From: Pandoraea anhela
GTDB taxonomy: Bacteria; Pseudomonadota; Gammaproteobacteria; Burkholderiales; Burkholderiaceae
Direction of reading: 5' to 3'
Assembly (NCBI RefSeq): GCF_902459655.1
Contig: NZ_CABPSB010000014.1
Location: forward strand, 62,001 to 126,000
DNA: 64,000 nt
Shown here: positions 7,839 to 16,020 of the stretch, one piece after another
Layout of the letters: each line of letters opens with the position of its first letter
Position numbering within the stretch: position 1 is the stretch's first letter
Notes under the pieces: model-generated
Database searches by the model: none
What the model saw: only the letters and a program-made list of their open reading frames with translations
Told to the model about the DNA's origin: nothing
Translations under genes and position numbers: made by a program

Positions 7839-8729
7839 ATGGATCGGCTCTCCACCCTGATTTCGAATTTCGGCGTTCGCGCCGGTGTGTTTCATAGCGG
7901 CGGCATGTGCGGGATCGCCAGCTACGGTGTCGACGCCCACGACGGCGGCCACCTCCACTTGCTTCGTTCGGGCGAAGTCGCGCTCGTGACGGAAGACGGG
8001 ACACGGCAGCAGATCGTGGAACCGTCGCTGATTTTCTTCCCGCGCCGCAATCATCATCAATTGCTTTCGAGGGAAGCGGACCGCACGGAGTTGGTGTGCG
8101 GCTCGTTGTCGTTCGACGGCGGTCACAATAATCCGCTCGTGTCGGCGCTGCCCGAGTTTCTCGTGCTCCCGACGAAATCCCTCTCTACACTGGAACTCAC
8201 GCTGAACTGGCTCTTCGCGGAAGCGTTCGGTCAGCATTGCGGGCGTCTCGCGGTGATGGACCGGTTGTTCGAGTTGCTGGTGATTCAATTACTGCGCCAT
8301 GTGCTTGAGCATCGCCTGGTGAGCTTCGGCATGCTGGCCGGGCTGGGCGATCCGCGACTCGCGCGGGCGTTGAACGTGATTCACAATCAGCCGGGCGAGC
8401 CGTGGACGGTCGAGTCGCTGGCGAGCACAGCCAACATGTCGCGAGCGAACTTCGCCGCGCAGTTCCGCGAGGTCGTCGGGCAATCGCCGGCGGACTACCT
8501 GCTGGACTGGCGCATCGGGCTCGCGCAGAAGCGACTGCGCGACGGGCAGCCGATTGCCCGGGTCGCCGAGGAGGTCGGTTACGAAAGCGCATCGGCGCTC
8601 GCGCGCGCCTTCCGTCGCAAGACGGGCAGCAGCCCGCGCGACTGGTTGCGTGCGCAAATGCATGCCGTGACGACGCTGCCGCGCCCTCGCGTGCAGATCG
8701 TGCCGGCGTTGCCGGCGCAGGCGGCTTAG
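7839..8729 (+). CDS. AraC-family transcriptional regulator with cupin sensor domain
   Basis: 296 residues from ATG 7839. The N-terminal half (about 10-185) looks like a cupin_6 ligand domain (LHLLRSGEVALVTEDG and the FFPRRNHHQ turn). The C-terminal 100 residues hold the two HTH motifs of AraC/XylS proteins (WTVESLASTANMSRANFAAQF and VAEEVGYESASALARAFRR). No obvious target gene is adjacent; the next gene is convergent. The inducer is unknown. Confidence 0.85.
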   Translation: MDRLSTLISNFGVRAGVFHSGGMCGIASYGVDAHDGGHLHLLRSGEVALVTEDGTRQQIVEPSLIFFPRRNHHQLLSREADRTELVCGSLSFDGGHNNPLVSALPEFLVLPTKSLSTLELTLNWLFAEAFGQHCGRLAVMDRLFELLVIQLLRHVLEHRLVSFGMLAGLGDPRLARALNVIHNQPGEPWTVESLASTANMSRANFAAQFREVVGQSPADYLLDWRIGLAQKRLRDGQPIARVAEEVGYESASALARAFRRKTGSSPRDWLRAQMHAVTTLPRPRVQIVPALPAQAA

Positions 8730-8734
8730 TTGGA

Positions 8735-8761
8735 TCAGGTGGCTCAGGTGGCTCAGGTGGC
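8735..8761. repeat. 9-bp tandem repeat, three copies
   Basis: TCAGGTGGC repeats exactly three times starting 6 bp after the AraC stop codon. It has no coding role on either strand. Confidence 0.9.
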
Positions 8762-8975
8762 TTACGTTGCTTGAGCGGCTCAGGCAACGTATGGCGATGC
8801 CGCCACGAGATGGCGCCGGGCGGCCCGTCTCGCAAGCGATCGCTTCGCGGTTATCGCGGCTGCTGACGATACCGTACGCGTGATGCCCGACGGGACATGC
8901 CTCGCGTGACGCCGCCGCAGCCGATGATCGGCGCGCGGCTTGCTTCAATCGAGGCGTGAGCGGACGTTGCGCCGG

Positions 8976-9938
8976 TTACTTCGCTGCGTCTTTCCCCGGC
9001 TTGTCGAGCGCGGCGCGCAAGCGTGCGGGCGAATCCGTCATCACGGCGTCGAAGCCCAGTTGCGACGCGGCTTCGAAGTCCTGCGGCGTCTCGACGCCGA
9101 AGGCGACCAGATGCACGTCCGGGTGCGACTTGAAGCATTGGACGGCAGCGGGCGTCCACCAGTTGGCGACGACCTTCGACACCCCCTCCCCGAGCGTGAA
9201 GCGCTCCACGACTTCGACCTGACGATGCAGCTCGATCCCGGCCCACGTGCCCGACGCCGGCGGCGCGGTGCACTGGCCGGCGAGCGCAGCCGCCACGAGT
9301 CGGTTACGCGTGGCGTCTCGCGACTCGAACAACTGCGCTTGCGGACGGCGCGCTCGCATGCGGTCGGTCGCTTCGGCTTCCGTCGAATAGAGACGCACGC
9401 GCGACCACGCGTTCGTCTCGTCGAGCACCTTGATGACGGCTTCGACCAACGGCGCGGCGGGCGTTTGCTTCATGTCGAGCAGCACGGGCACATTGGCTGG
9501 CACGGCGGCCAGCGCTTCGCGCAGTGTGGGAATCGGCAGGGGGTGGTCGCGGTAGGGGTAGACGGTCTGACCGCTCGCGTCTTTGCGCGAAAACGCATAA
9601 CCGGCATTGAGTGTTTTCACGTCGGCGTAGTCGATGTCGGCGAGTTTGCCGCGCCCGTTCGTGAGCGCAGACAGGTCGGCCGGACGATACATGACGGGCA
9701 CGCCGTCGCGCGTGACCTGCACCGTCATCCACAACGCCTGCGCACCGTTGTGCAACGCATTGGTGAAGGCTTGCACGGTGTTCTCGGGCGTATCGCCTGT
9801 GCCACCGCGATGCGCGACGATCAGCGGCGCGGCATTGACGGCGGTCGGCGCGAACGCGCCGAAGACGCAGGCGGCGACGATGGCTGCCGTTAGGGCGAGG
9901 CGGGTGAGGGGCAGGGCGGTGCAGGGGCGATGCGGCAT
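8976..9938 (-). CDS. GDPD-family exported protein with substituted catalytic residues
   Basis: 320 residues. The start (CAT at 9936-9938) gives a signal peptide of about 36 residues ending NAA. The TIM-barrel family signature HRGG (H43-R44-G45) with PENT (E52) is present, as are VTRDGVPV, TNGRG and a C-terminal FDAVMTDSP. However, the metal-binding ExD that normally precedes VQ is WMT here (W70, T72), and the general-acid HD is RP (R85). GDPDs hydrolyse glycerophosphodiesters to glycerol-3-phosphate plus alcohol in the periplasm. With these losses this copy may be inactive or may act on another ligand. The fold call is firm, the activity is not. Confidence 0.8.
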   Translation of the reverse strand: MPHRPCTALPLTRLALTAAIVAACVFGAFAPTAVNAAPLIVAHRGGTGDTPENTVQAFTNALHNGAQALWMTVQVTRDGVPVMYRPADLSALTNGRGKLADIDYADVKTLNAGYAFSRKDASGQTVYPYRDHPLPIPTLREALAAVPANVPVLLDMKQTPAAPLVEAVIKVLDETNAWSRVRLYSTEAEATDRMRARRPQAQLFESRDATRNRLVAAALAGQCTAPPASGTWAGIELHRQVEVVERFTLGEGVSKVVANWWTPAAVQCFKSHPDVHLVAFGVETPQDFEAASQLGFDAVMTDSPARLRAALDKPGKDAAK

Positions 9939-9944
9939 AGGCGG

Positions 9945-10100
9945 CGGGGCGGAGGGTGAGAGCCGACGTGCGCCGCCGTGACCACGGCGCTGCACGCTCG
10001 CGTTGCGCCGTGTGTCGATGTCACGGCGAATCGTCTGCGTCGCCACGCGGAAAGGCTCGGCAAGGGCGTCGACACGGGGCTGGCGTTCGGAGCGGCCCAT
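9945..10100 (-). pseudogene. remnant of a DeoR/GlpR-type repressor HTH
   Basis: In the frame continuous with the GDPD gene, but upstream of its signal peptide, the translation reads RVDALAEPFRVATQTIRRDI and continues with RRGHGGARRL. This closely follows the N-terminal winged HTH of DeoR-family repressors (LAERFxVSxQTIRRDI ... RRxHGGA). There is no sugar-phosphate-binding domain and no credible start. I read it as a decayed gene fragment of about 50 codons. GlpR-type repressors control glycerol-3-phosphate genes, which fits the neighbouring GDPD gene. Confidence 0.6.
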
Positions 10101-10203
10101 CGGGCGGTCGTGAGGTACACATTCGTTCTGGAATGGGCGCCACTTTGACAGCCGAGCATGACATTCCAATGACGATCGTCGATGGGCAACGGCATGTCGG
10201 CGA

Positions 10204-10689
10204 TCAGCGGGACGCGTTCGGATGAACGGGCGCGTTCGCTTCAAATTTCGCACAGTGCGTCGAAAAGAACGTACGCACGTTGCGAATGTTGGCCGAGCTT
10301 TTGAACAACCGCCGCGCGAGTTCGTCGTACGCGGCCATGTCGCGGACTTCCGCGATGACCACGAAATCCGGTCCTGGCGACACGCGATAGCACTGCGTCA
10401 CTGCGGGTTCGTCGCAAATATAGGACTCGAAGGCGTCGTAATCCTCGGCCGCCTGGCGGTCGAGGCTCACTTCGACGACAGCGGTCAGCGTCGGGCCGAG
10501 TTTCGAGGCGTCGACGATGGCGATCTGGCGGGCGATCACGCCGGCCTCCCGGAGCGCTCGCACACGTCGCAAGCAGGTCGGGGCGGAGGCATGGACGCGT
10601 CGCGACAGTTCGAGATTCGAGATCGAAGCGTCGGCTTGCAAAGTGCCGAGGATGCGCAAGTCCAGTTCGTCGAGGGTGAGGCTCGCCAT
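10204..10689 (-). CDS. Lrp/AsnC-family regulator
   Basis: 161 residues if started at ATG 10689 (MASLTLDELDLRIL). A GTG at 10731 would add 14 residues but has no ribosome site. An N-terminal HTH (LSRRVHASAPTCLRRVRALREAGVI) is followed by a RAM/ACT-like ligand domain (about 70-150). It is divergent from the glmS-type gene across a 158-bp AT-rich gap holding two near-palindromes, so it probably controls glmS and itself. The effector, probably an amino acid or amino sugar, is unknown. Confidence 0.88.
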   Translation of the reverse strand: MASLTLDELDLRILGTLQADASISNLELSRRVHASAPTCLRRVRALREAGVIARQIAIVDASKLGPTLTAVVEVSLDRQAAEDYDAFESYICDEPAVTQCYRVSPGPDFVVIAEVRDMAAYDELARRLFKSSANIRNVRTFFSTHCAKFEANAPVHPNASR

Positions 10690-10715
10690 GTCATGTCCCG
10701 AGACGTCTTTTTGAT

Positions 10716-10760
10716 TGAAATTTAATTTCACATCAGGTGTTTTGTGAATTTAAATTTCAC
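10716..10760. promoter_or_regulatory. two near-palindromic operator candidates between Lrp gene and glmS
   Basis: TGAAATTTAATTTCA (10716-10730) and GTGAATTTAAATTTCAC (10744-10760) are related AT-rich near-palindromes. Their centres are 29 bp apart, in the divergent intergenic region. Lrp/AsnC proteins bind such AT-rich repeats in phased sets. Confidence 0.5.
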
Positions 10761-10847
10761 ATTAATTGAAATATTGATGATTAATTTCGTTGCGTCAACT
10801 CTACCATCGCTTCACTGGCAGGCAACACAATCTTTCGGAGAAGCGTG

Positions 10848-12677
10848 ATGTGCGGAATCATCGGTGCGGTGGCGCAACGGGACATCGTTCCCAATCTGGT
10901 CGACGGTCTGAAGCGATTGGAGTATCGCGGGTACGACTCGTGCGGTGTGGCGCTATATCGCGAGCGTGCGTTGGTCCGGGCGCGAAGCGTAGCGCGCGTG
11001 GCGAATCTTCAGGAGGAGATCGGACGTCTCGGGCTGAGCGGCTACACCGGCATCGCTCACACGCGCTGGGCCACGCATGGCAAGCCGATCACCGACAATG
11101 CGCATCCCCATTTTTCGCCGAATGCCGCGACGCCGCGTATCGCGTTGTCGCACAACGGCATCATCGAGAACCACGAGGCGTTGCGCGCGACGCTGGAGAC
11201 GCACGGTTACACCTTCGCCAGCCAGACGGACAGCGAGGTGATCGCGCATCTGATCGATCATCTTTACGACGGCGACCTGTTCGACGCCGTGAAGGCGGCG
11301 GCCGCGCGACTGCGGGGCAGCTATGCGATTGCGGTGATCTGTCGCGACGAGCCGCACCGTCTGGTCGGGGCGCGCGACGGCATGCCGCTGATCGTGGGCG
11401 TAGGCGAGGGCGAGAACTTCCTCGCGTCGGACGCCATTGCGCTGGCCAACGTCACCGACCGGATCGTGTATCTCGAAAACGGTGACGTGGCGGACGTTCA
11501 ACTGCATCGCTACTGGATCGTGGACACGCAAGGACAGCGCGTGGAGCGCCCGGTCAATCGCGTGGCGGCGCACAGCGGTGCGGCGGATCTCGGGCCGTAT
11601 CGTTACTACATGCAGAAGGAAATTTTCGAGCAGCCGCGTGCGGTGGCCGACACGCTGTCCGACGTCACTTCGATCATGCCGGAGTTGTTTGGCGATCACG
11701 CCTGGCGCGTGTTCAATACGGTCGATTCGGTGCTGCTGCTGGCGTGTGGGGGGAGCTACCACGCGGCGCTCACGGCGAAATACTGGATCGAGAGTCTGGC
11801 GCAATTGCCGGTGAACGTGGAAATCGCGAGCGAATTTCGTTATCGCGACAGCGTGCCCAACGCGAAGACGCTAGTCGTCGCGGTATCGCAGAGCGGTGAG
11901 ACGGCGGACGTGCTGGGTGCGGTGCACGTCGCCAGGCAGCGTGGAATGGCGCATACGCTGGCGATCTGCAACGTGGCGACGAGCGCGCTGGCGCGCGAAT
12001 GTGCGCTGACGTTCTTTACGCGGGCGGGGGTAGAGATCGGCGTGGCGTCGACGAAAGCTTTCACGACGCAGTTGGTGTCGTTGTTCATTCTGGCGTTGAC
12101 GCTGGCGCAAAGCCGCCAGCGTCTGACGGACGAGGACGAGCAGCAGCATCTGAAAGCATTGCGCCATTTGCCGGACGCGATTGCCAAAGTGCTGGCGCTG
12201 GAGCCACAGATCATCGGCTGGGCGGAGCAATTGACACGCCGTCAGGACATTCTTTTCCTCGGCCGGGGTTTGCATTACCCGGTGGCGATGGAAGGGGCGC
12301 TGAAGATGAAGGAGATTTCGTACATTCACGCGGAGGCGTATCCGGCCGGGGAGCTCAAGCATGGACCGCTGGCGCTGGTAAGCGACGAGATGCCGGTCGT
12401 GGCGGTGGCGCCGAACGATCGTCTGCTGGAAAAGCTCAAGTCGAACATGCACGAGGTGAGTGCGCGCAACGGCAAGTTGTATGTCTTCGCGGACAGCGAT
12501 TGCGGGCTATCGCCGGGACCGGAGATCGAAGTGATCCGGCTGACTGAACACTACGGTCTGCTCTCGCCGATTCTCCACACGATCCCGATGCAACTGCTCG
12601 CGTATCACGCCGCCGTGGCACGTGGCACGGACGTAGACAAGCCGAGGAATCTGGCGAAGTCGGTGACGGTGGAGTAG
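10848..12677 (+). CDS. glmS: glutamine--fructose-6-phosphate aminotransferase (isomerizing)
   Basis: 609 residues, the normal GlmS length. It makes glucosamine-6-phosphate from fructose-6-phosphate and glutamine for peptidoglycan and LPS. The start must be ATG 10848 because the catalytic nucleophile is Cys2 (MCGIIGAV); an in-frame GTG precedes it immediately. Visible are the class-II glutaminase domain (1-240, with RWATHG), two SIS domains (SQSGETADV; the second around 460-590), HGPLALV and the C-terminal AKSVTVE. It is paired with a divergent Lrp regulator rather than with glmU, so it may be a second, regulated copy. That needs the rest of the genome. Confidence 0.93.
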   Translation: MCGIIGAVAQRDIVPNLVDGLKRLEYRGYDSCGVALYRERALVRARSVARVANLQEEIGRLGLSGYTGIAHTRWATHGKPITDNAHPHFSPNAATPRIALSHNGIIENHEALRATLETHGYTFASQTDSEVIAHLIDHLYDGDLFDAVKAAAARLRGSYAIAVICRDEPHRLVGARDGMPLIVGVGEGENFLASDAIALANVTDRIVYLENGDVADVQLHRYWIVDTQGQRVERPVNRVAAHSGAADLGPYRYYMQKEIFEQPRAVADTLSDVTSIMPELFGDHAWRVFNTVDSVLLLACGGSYHAALTAKYWIESLAQLPVNVEIASEFRYRDSVPNAKTLVVAVSQSGETADVLGAVHVARQRGMAHTLAICNVATSALARECALTFFTRAGVEIGVASTKAFTTQLVSLFILALTLAQSRQRLTDEDEQQHLKALRHLPDAIAKVLALEPQIIGWAEQLTRRQDILFLGRGLHYPVAMEGALKMKEISYIHAEAYPAGELKHGPLALVSDEMPVVAVAPNDRLLEKLKSNMHEVSARNGKLYVFADSDCGLSPGPEIEVIRLTEHYGLLSPILHTIPMQLLAYHAAVARGTDVDKPRNLAKSVTVE

Positions 12678-12722
12678 GTCGGATGCGATGGCGATGTCGA
12701 TTGCCTGCCGGTCCGCGTGTCG

Positions 12723-13688
12723 TTACAGGTACTCATACTTCGCATTCCCGGCGAAATCCCGCTTTTCGATGTAGCTCTTGAGGCATTCGCGGAACAGGCG
12801 CGCACTTGGCGAGAGCGGGCGGCCGCGTGTCCACACCAGCCCGACCGGGCGCACGAGGAAAGGCAGGGCGACAGGCAATATGTCCATCATGCGTGCTTTG
12901 ACGAGCCCGCTTGCGAGTGATTCCGGCATCGTGGCAATCGCATCGCTGAGTTGCAAATACGACTGAACGAGCGTTGTCGAGAGCGTTTCGATGAAATTCG
13001 CAGGTTCGGACATGCCGTTGTCCTTGAAACACTGCAAGAGTGGCTCCCGCAACAAGGAGCCTTCCGGCGGCAATACCCAGGGGAAAGCGGAAAACGCTTC
13101 CCAAGTCACGTTTTCTTTGCCCGCCAGTGGATGCCCCGCCCGCACCACAACGCTCGTGCGGTCCTGGTACAGCGTTTCCTCCTCGATGTCCGCTTCGATG
13201 GTTTTGCGTGGCAGCGTCCCCAGAATCAGTTCCACTTCGCCTGCACGCAGCGCATGCAGCAGGACATCCATCGTGGCTTCCTGAGCAACGACGGGCGTGG
13301 CCGGGGACAATCGCTTGAGTTGGACCAGTGTTCCGGGCAACAGCGACGCCGCATAAGAGGGGAGTACGCCCAGTCGCACCTTTCCCGTCACGCCATGCGA
13401 GAGCGCATGCAACTCGTCGCCGACTTGCGCGAGACCGCGCATCATCGTCTTCGCTCCCCGAATCATGCATTCACCGAACGGCGTAGGAATCACCCCTCGC
13501 ACGCTCCGTTCAAAGAGCTTCAGGCCCAGTCCCTCCTCCAACTCGGCAAGCGTCTTCGAGACGGCCGGAGTGCTGACATTCATCGCCGCCGCGACCTTGC
13601 CCACCTGACCATATTCGCCAAGCGCGACGAGCAACTGCAAGTGACGTGGCTTGAGGCCTGCGCGGATATACCAATCAAGTTGTGCCAT
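12723..13688 (-). CDS. LysR-family regulator of the adjacent catabolic operon
   Basis: 321 residues. The N-terminal HTH (about 15-75: GQVGKVAAAMNVSTPAVSKTLAELEEGLGLKLFERS) and the periplasmic-binding-fold effector domain are clear. A GbpR/CbsB-like type is suggested by the 'LKPRHLQLLVALGEYGQVGKVA' opening. It is divergent from the FAD-monooxygenase operon across about 400 bp with a three-half-site operator (13720-13758), the classical LysR arrangement. It probably activates the operon in response to the pathway substrate or an intermediate. Confidence 0.9.
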   Translation of the reverse strand: MAQLDWYIRAGLKPRHLQLLVALGEYGQVGKVAAAMNVSTPAVSKTLAELEEGLGLKLFERSVRGVIPTPFGECMIRGAKTMMRGLAQVGDELHALSHGVTGKVRLGVLPSYAASLLPGTLVQLKRLSPATPVVAQEATMDVLLHALRAGEVELILGTLPRKTIEADIEEETLYQDRTSVVVRAGHPLAGKENVTWEAFSAFPWVLPPEGSLLREPLLQCFKDNGMSEPANFIETLSTTLVQSYLQLSDAIATMPESLASGLVKARMMDILPVALPFLVRPVGLVWTRGRPLSPSARLFRECLKSYIEKRDFAGNAKYEYL

Positions 13689-14092
13689 ACCGGAAGATCG
13701 CCCTCAGGTCATCGATGATTGCACCGTAACGGTGCATTTGAATTTACTAAACGGTGCAGTCTCGGCGGGCTCGCGGCACGCACCGCGCAAGCGTCGATGC
13801 CCCGGATGCATGGCGGCCCAAAAACGGCATGAAGCCGCGGGAGAGGATCGCTCACATACGTCATTGCGGGCTTTTCGAGGCAACTTCAGAGAGTCCCGTG
13901 CTCCGATTTCAACGCTTTATTTTGAAAGATGAACCGTGGGAAGCCATTAAAGGTTAACCCGAGGTTTGCGAATGTGTTAACCGAATGATTAACACTCGGA
14001 TTTTCTTTCTCAATTGTTGGCCGCTGTCAGTTCTATACGATCCATCTCGAGTCATACAGCTTTTTGATCATAAGAAGAGAGGATCAAATCAA
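13689..14092. other. 404-bp divergent regulatory region
   Basis: I find no gene here. The right half is AT-rich and leads into the monooxygenase ribosome site (AGAGGATC at about 14077). The left end holds the operator described separately. A weak -10-like TATACG is at 14034-14039. Confidence 0.6.
13720..13758. promoter_or_regulatory. LysR operator candidate with three half sites
   Basis: TGCACCGT-A-ACGGTGCA (13720-13736) is a perfect 17-bp palindrome. A third ACGGTGCA copy at 13751-13758 lies 22 bp, two helical turns, after the second. This matches the recognition-site plus activation-site layout of LysR tetramers. It sits 32 bp upstream of the LysR start. Confidence 0.6.
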
Positions 14093-15349
14093 ATGAAAGT
14101 CATCGTTGTTGGCGGCGGCATCGGAGGCATGGCCGCCGCGCTGAGTTTGCACGCGGCCGGCATCGGCGCGTCGGTTCATGAGGCCGCGCCGAACATCGCT
14201 GCACTCGGGTTGGGGATTCATTTGCAGCCGAATGCCGTGCGTGAGTTGACCGAACTGGGTGTCGCCGATGCGCTGGATAAGCAGGCAGTCGCTATTCGCG
14301 AACTCGCGTTCTACAGCCGTCGCGGACAGCGGATCTGGAGCGAGCCGCGCGGGCGCGATGCGGGATATCGCTGGCCGCAGTACGCCATCAATCGCGGCAC
14401 GTTGCAGGTTGTCTTGCTTGAAGCGGCGAAGGCAAGACTCGGTGCCGAGCATATTCACACCGGCCATCGGCTGGTGTCGTTCGAGCAGGACGCGAACGGC
14501 GTCACGGCGCACTTCGTCGACAGTACGACAGGGGCGTCGCTGCCCCCCGTGCGCGGGGATGTGCTCGTGGCCGCCGACGGCATTCATTCGGCCGTAAGAA
14601 AGCACTATTACCCGGATCAGACGTTGCAGTTCGGCGGTCAGTTGATGTGGCGCAGCGCCGTGAAGGCGGACCGTTTTTTCGACGGCAGCACGATGATCAT
14701 CGCCGGGCATCGCAACCAGAAGCTTGTCTGCTACCCGATGCTCAAGCTGCCTGACGGGCGTCTGCTGCTCAACTGGATTGCGGAACTGGGCGCATCCGGC
14801 GACGGGCCGCCGCGTGAAGAATGGAACCGCAGGGTCGACGCATCGAAGTTCGCCGGCGCCTTCAGCGAATGGAAATTCGATTGGCTGGATGTGCCCGCTC
14901 TGATGGCCTCGCCCAGCGATGTCTTCGAATTCCCCAAAGTCGATCGCGATCCGATCGATCGGTGGACCTTCGGGCGCGTGACGATGCTGGGCGACGCGGC
15001 TCACCCGATGCATCCCGTCGGATCGCAAGCCGGATCTCAAGCCGTTGTCGACGGCCGTTCGCTGGCCTGGCACCTGGCGAAGCATCGCGACGATCCGGCC
15101 GCCGGTCTGCTTGCCTATGAAGCCGAGCGCCTGCCGCCCATGCGCGAAATCGCTTTGCAGAACCGGACGCTGGGGCCGGAGGTCGTGATGGAAATCGTCG
15201 AGGAACGCGCACCGAACGGCTTTCACCATATCCACGACGTGCTGAGCGCAGAGGACCTTCAGGCGCGCGCCGACGCCTTCAAGCACATGGCGGGGTTCGC
15301 CGTCGAGAGTCTCAACAACCGCGCGTCGTACGACGTCCCGCAGCAATGA
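14093..15349 (+). CDS. FAD-dependent aromatic monooxygenase
   Basis: 418 residues from ATG 14093. It is a class A flavoprotein hydroxylase: GxGxxG dinucleotide motif at the N terminus (VVGGGIGGMAAAL), the DG motif (VAADGIHSAVRK) and the GD motif (LGDAAHPMHPVGSQAGSQAVVDG). The GSQAGSQAVVDGRSLAWHL segment resembles PhzS and related hydroxylases. It would insert one oxygen into an aromatic or heteroaromatic ring using NAD(P)H. It is the first gene of the catabolic operon. The substrate is unknown. Confidence 0.85.
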   Translation: MKVIVVGGGIGGMAAALSLHAAGIGASVHEAAPNIAALGLGIHLQPNAVRELTELGVADALDKQAVAIRELAFYSRRGQRIWSEPRGRDAGYRWPQYAINRGTLQVVLLEAAKARLGAEHIHTGHRLVSFEQDANGVTAHFVDSTTGASLPPVRGDVLVAADGIHSAVRKHYYPDQTLQFGGQLMWRSAVKADRFFDGSTMIIAGHRNQKLVCYPMLKLPDGRLLLNWIAELGASGDGPPREEWNRRVDASKFAGAFSEWKFDWLDVPALMASPSDVFEFPKVDRDPIDRWTFGRVTMLGDAAHPMHPVGSQAGSQAVVDGRSLAWHLAKHRDDPAAGLLAYEAERLPPMREIALQNRTLGPEVVMEIVEERAPNGFHHIHDVLSAEDLQARADAFKHMAGFAVESLNNRASYDVPQQ

Positions 15350-15411
15350 GCGCCGCGACCCGCCAACGTTTGCCAGCGCACATCCATCGCCCAATCATCT
15401 ACAGAACACTC

Positions 15412-16020
15412 ATGATCGCCATGTCACCGCATTTTTCCAAAGGCAAAAGCATCGCTACGGCGTGTGCGTTGTCTCTCCTCGCAACGGCTGCCCTCGCGCA
15501 GCCGAACGGCGGCAACATCGACGCCCGCCTGAAAGAAGAGGTCATCGCACTCGGCTTCAAGGACGGCGAACTTCCCCAACTGAAGCCGGCTTTCGGCAAT
15601 TACGTGGACGCCGTTCAGGTCGGCAACATGCTCTATCTGTCGAGCGCCGCACCTCAAGCGCCCGACGGCACTTTCGTCAAAGGGCGCGTGCCTGACGAGG
15701 TGAGCCCCGAGAAGGCGATGGTGGCGGCAAAGCTCGCCTGCCTGCGCCAGATCGTGCGCATGAAGTACGTGCTGGGCGATCTGAATCGCGTGAAGCAGAT
15801 CGTCTACGTGCGCGGCAAGATTCTCTCGGCGACCGGTTACACGGACCAAACCCGGATCACCGATGCCTGCTCCGCACTCTATGTCGCCGTTTTCGGCGAC
15901 GCGGGCAAGCACGCCCGCACGACCGACGGCACCGTGGCCGCGCCGTTCGGTGTGACCGCCGAGTTCGAGACGACGGTCGAACTCAAAACCCAGACGGACG
16001 TCGTGTCGGAGAAGAAATGA
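15412..16020 (+). CDS. exported RidA/YjgF-family protein
   Basis: 202 residues from ATG 15412; ATG 15421, and 15346 (ATGA overlap with the previous stop), are alternatives. Residues about 1-30 form a signal peptide ending ALA-Q. The remainder is a Rid-fold domain (VDAVQVGNMLYLSSAAPQAPDG, later EKAMVAAKLACLRQI). Most Rid proteins are cytosolic enamine/imine deaminases without a leader, so an exported form in the same operon as a cytosolic Rid is unusual. The catalytic Arg of RidA is not evident at its usual place, so a binding role is possible. Confidence 0.75.
   Translation: MIAMSPHFSKGKSIATACALSLLATAALAQPNGGNIDARLKEEVIALGFKDGELPQLKPAFGNYVDAVQVGNMLYLSSAAPQAPDGTFVKGRVPDEVSPEKAMVAAKLACLRQIVRMKYVLGDLNRVKQIVYVRGKILSATGYTDQTRITDACSALYVAVFGDAGKHARTTDGTVAAPFGVTAEFETTVELKTQTDVVSEKK

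Noticed and set aside
13651-13957. Short plus-strand frames between the LysR gene and the monooxygenase
   Set aside because: They overlap the operator region, lack ribosome sites and show no protein-like pattern.
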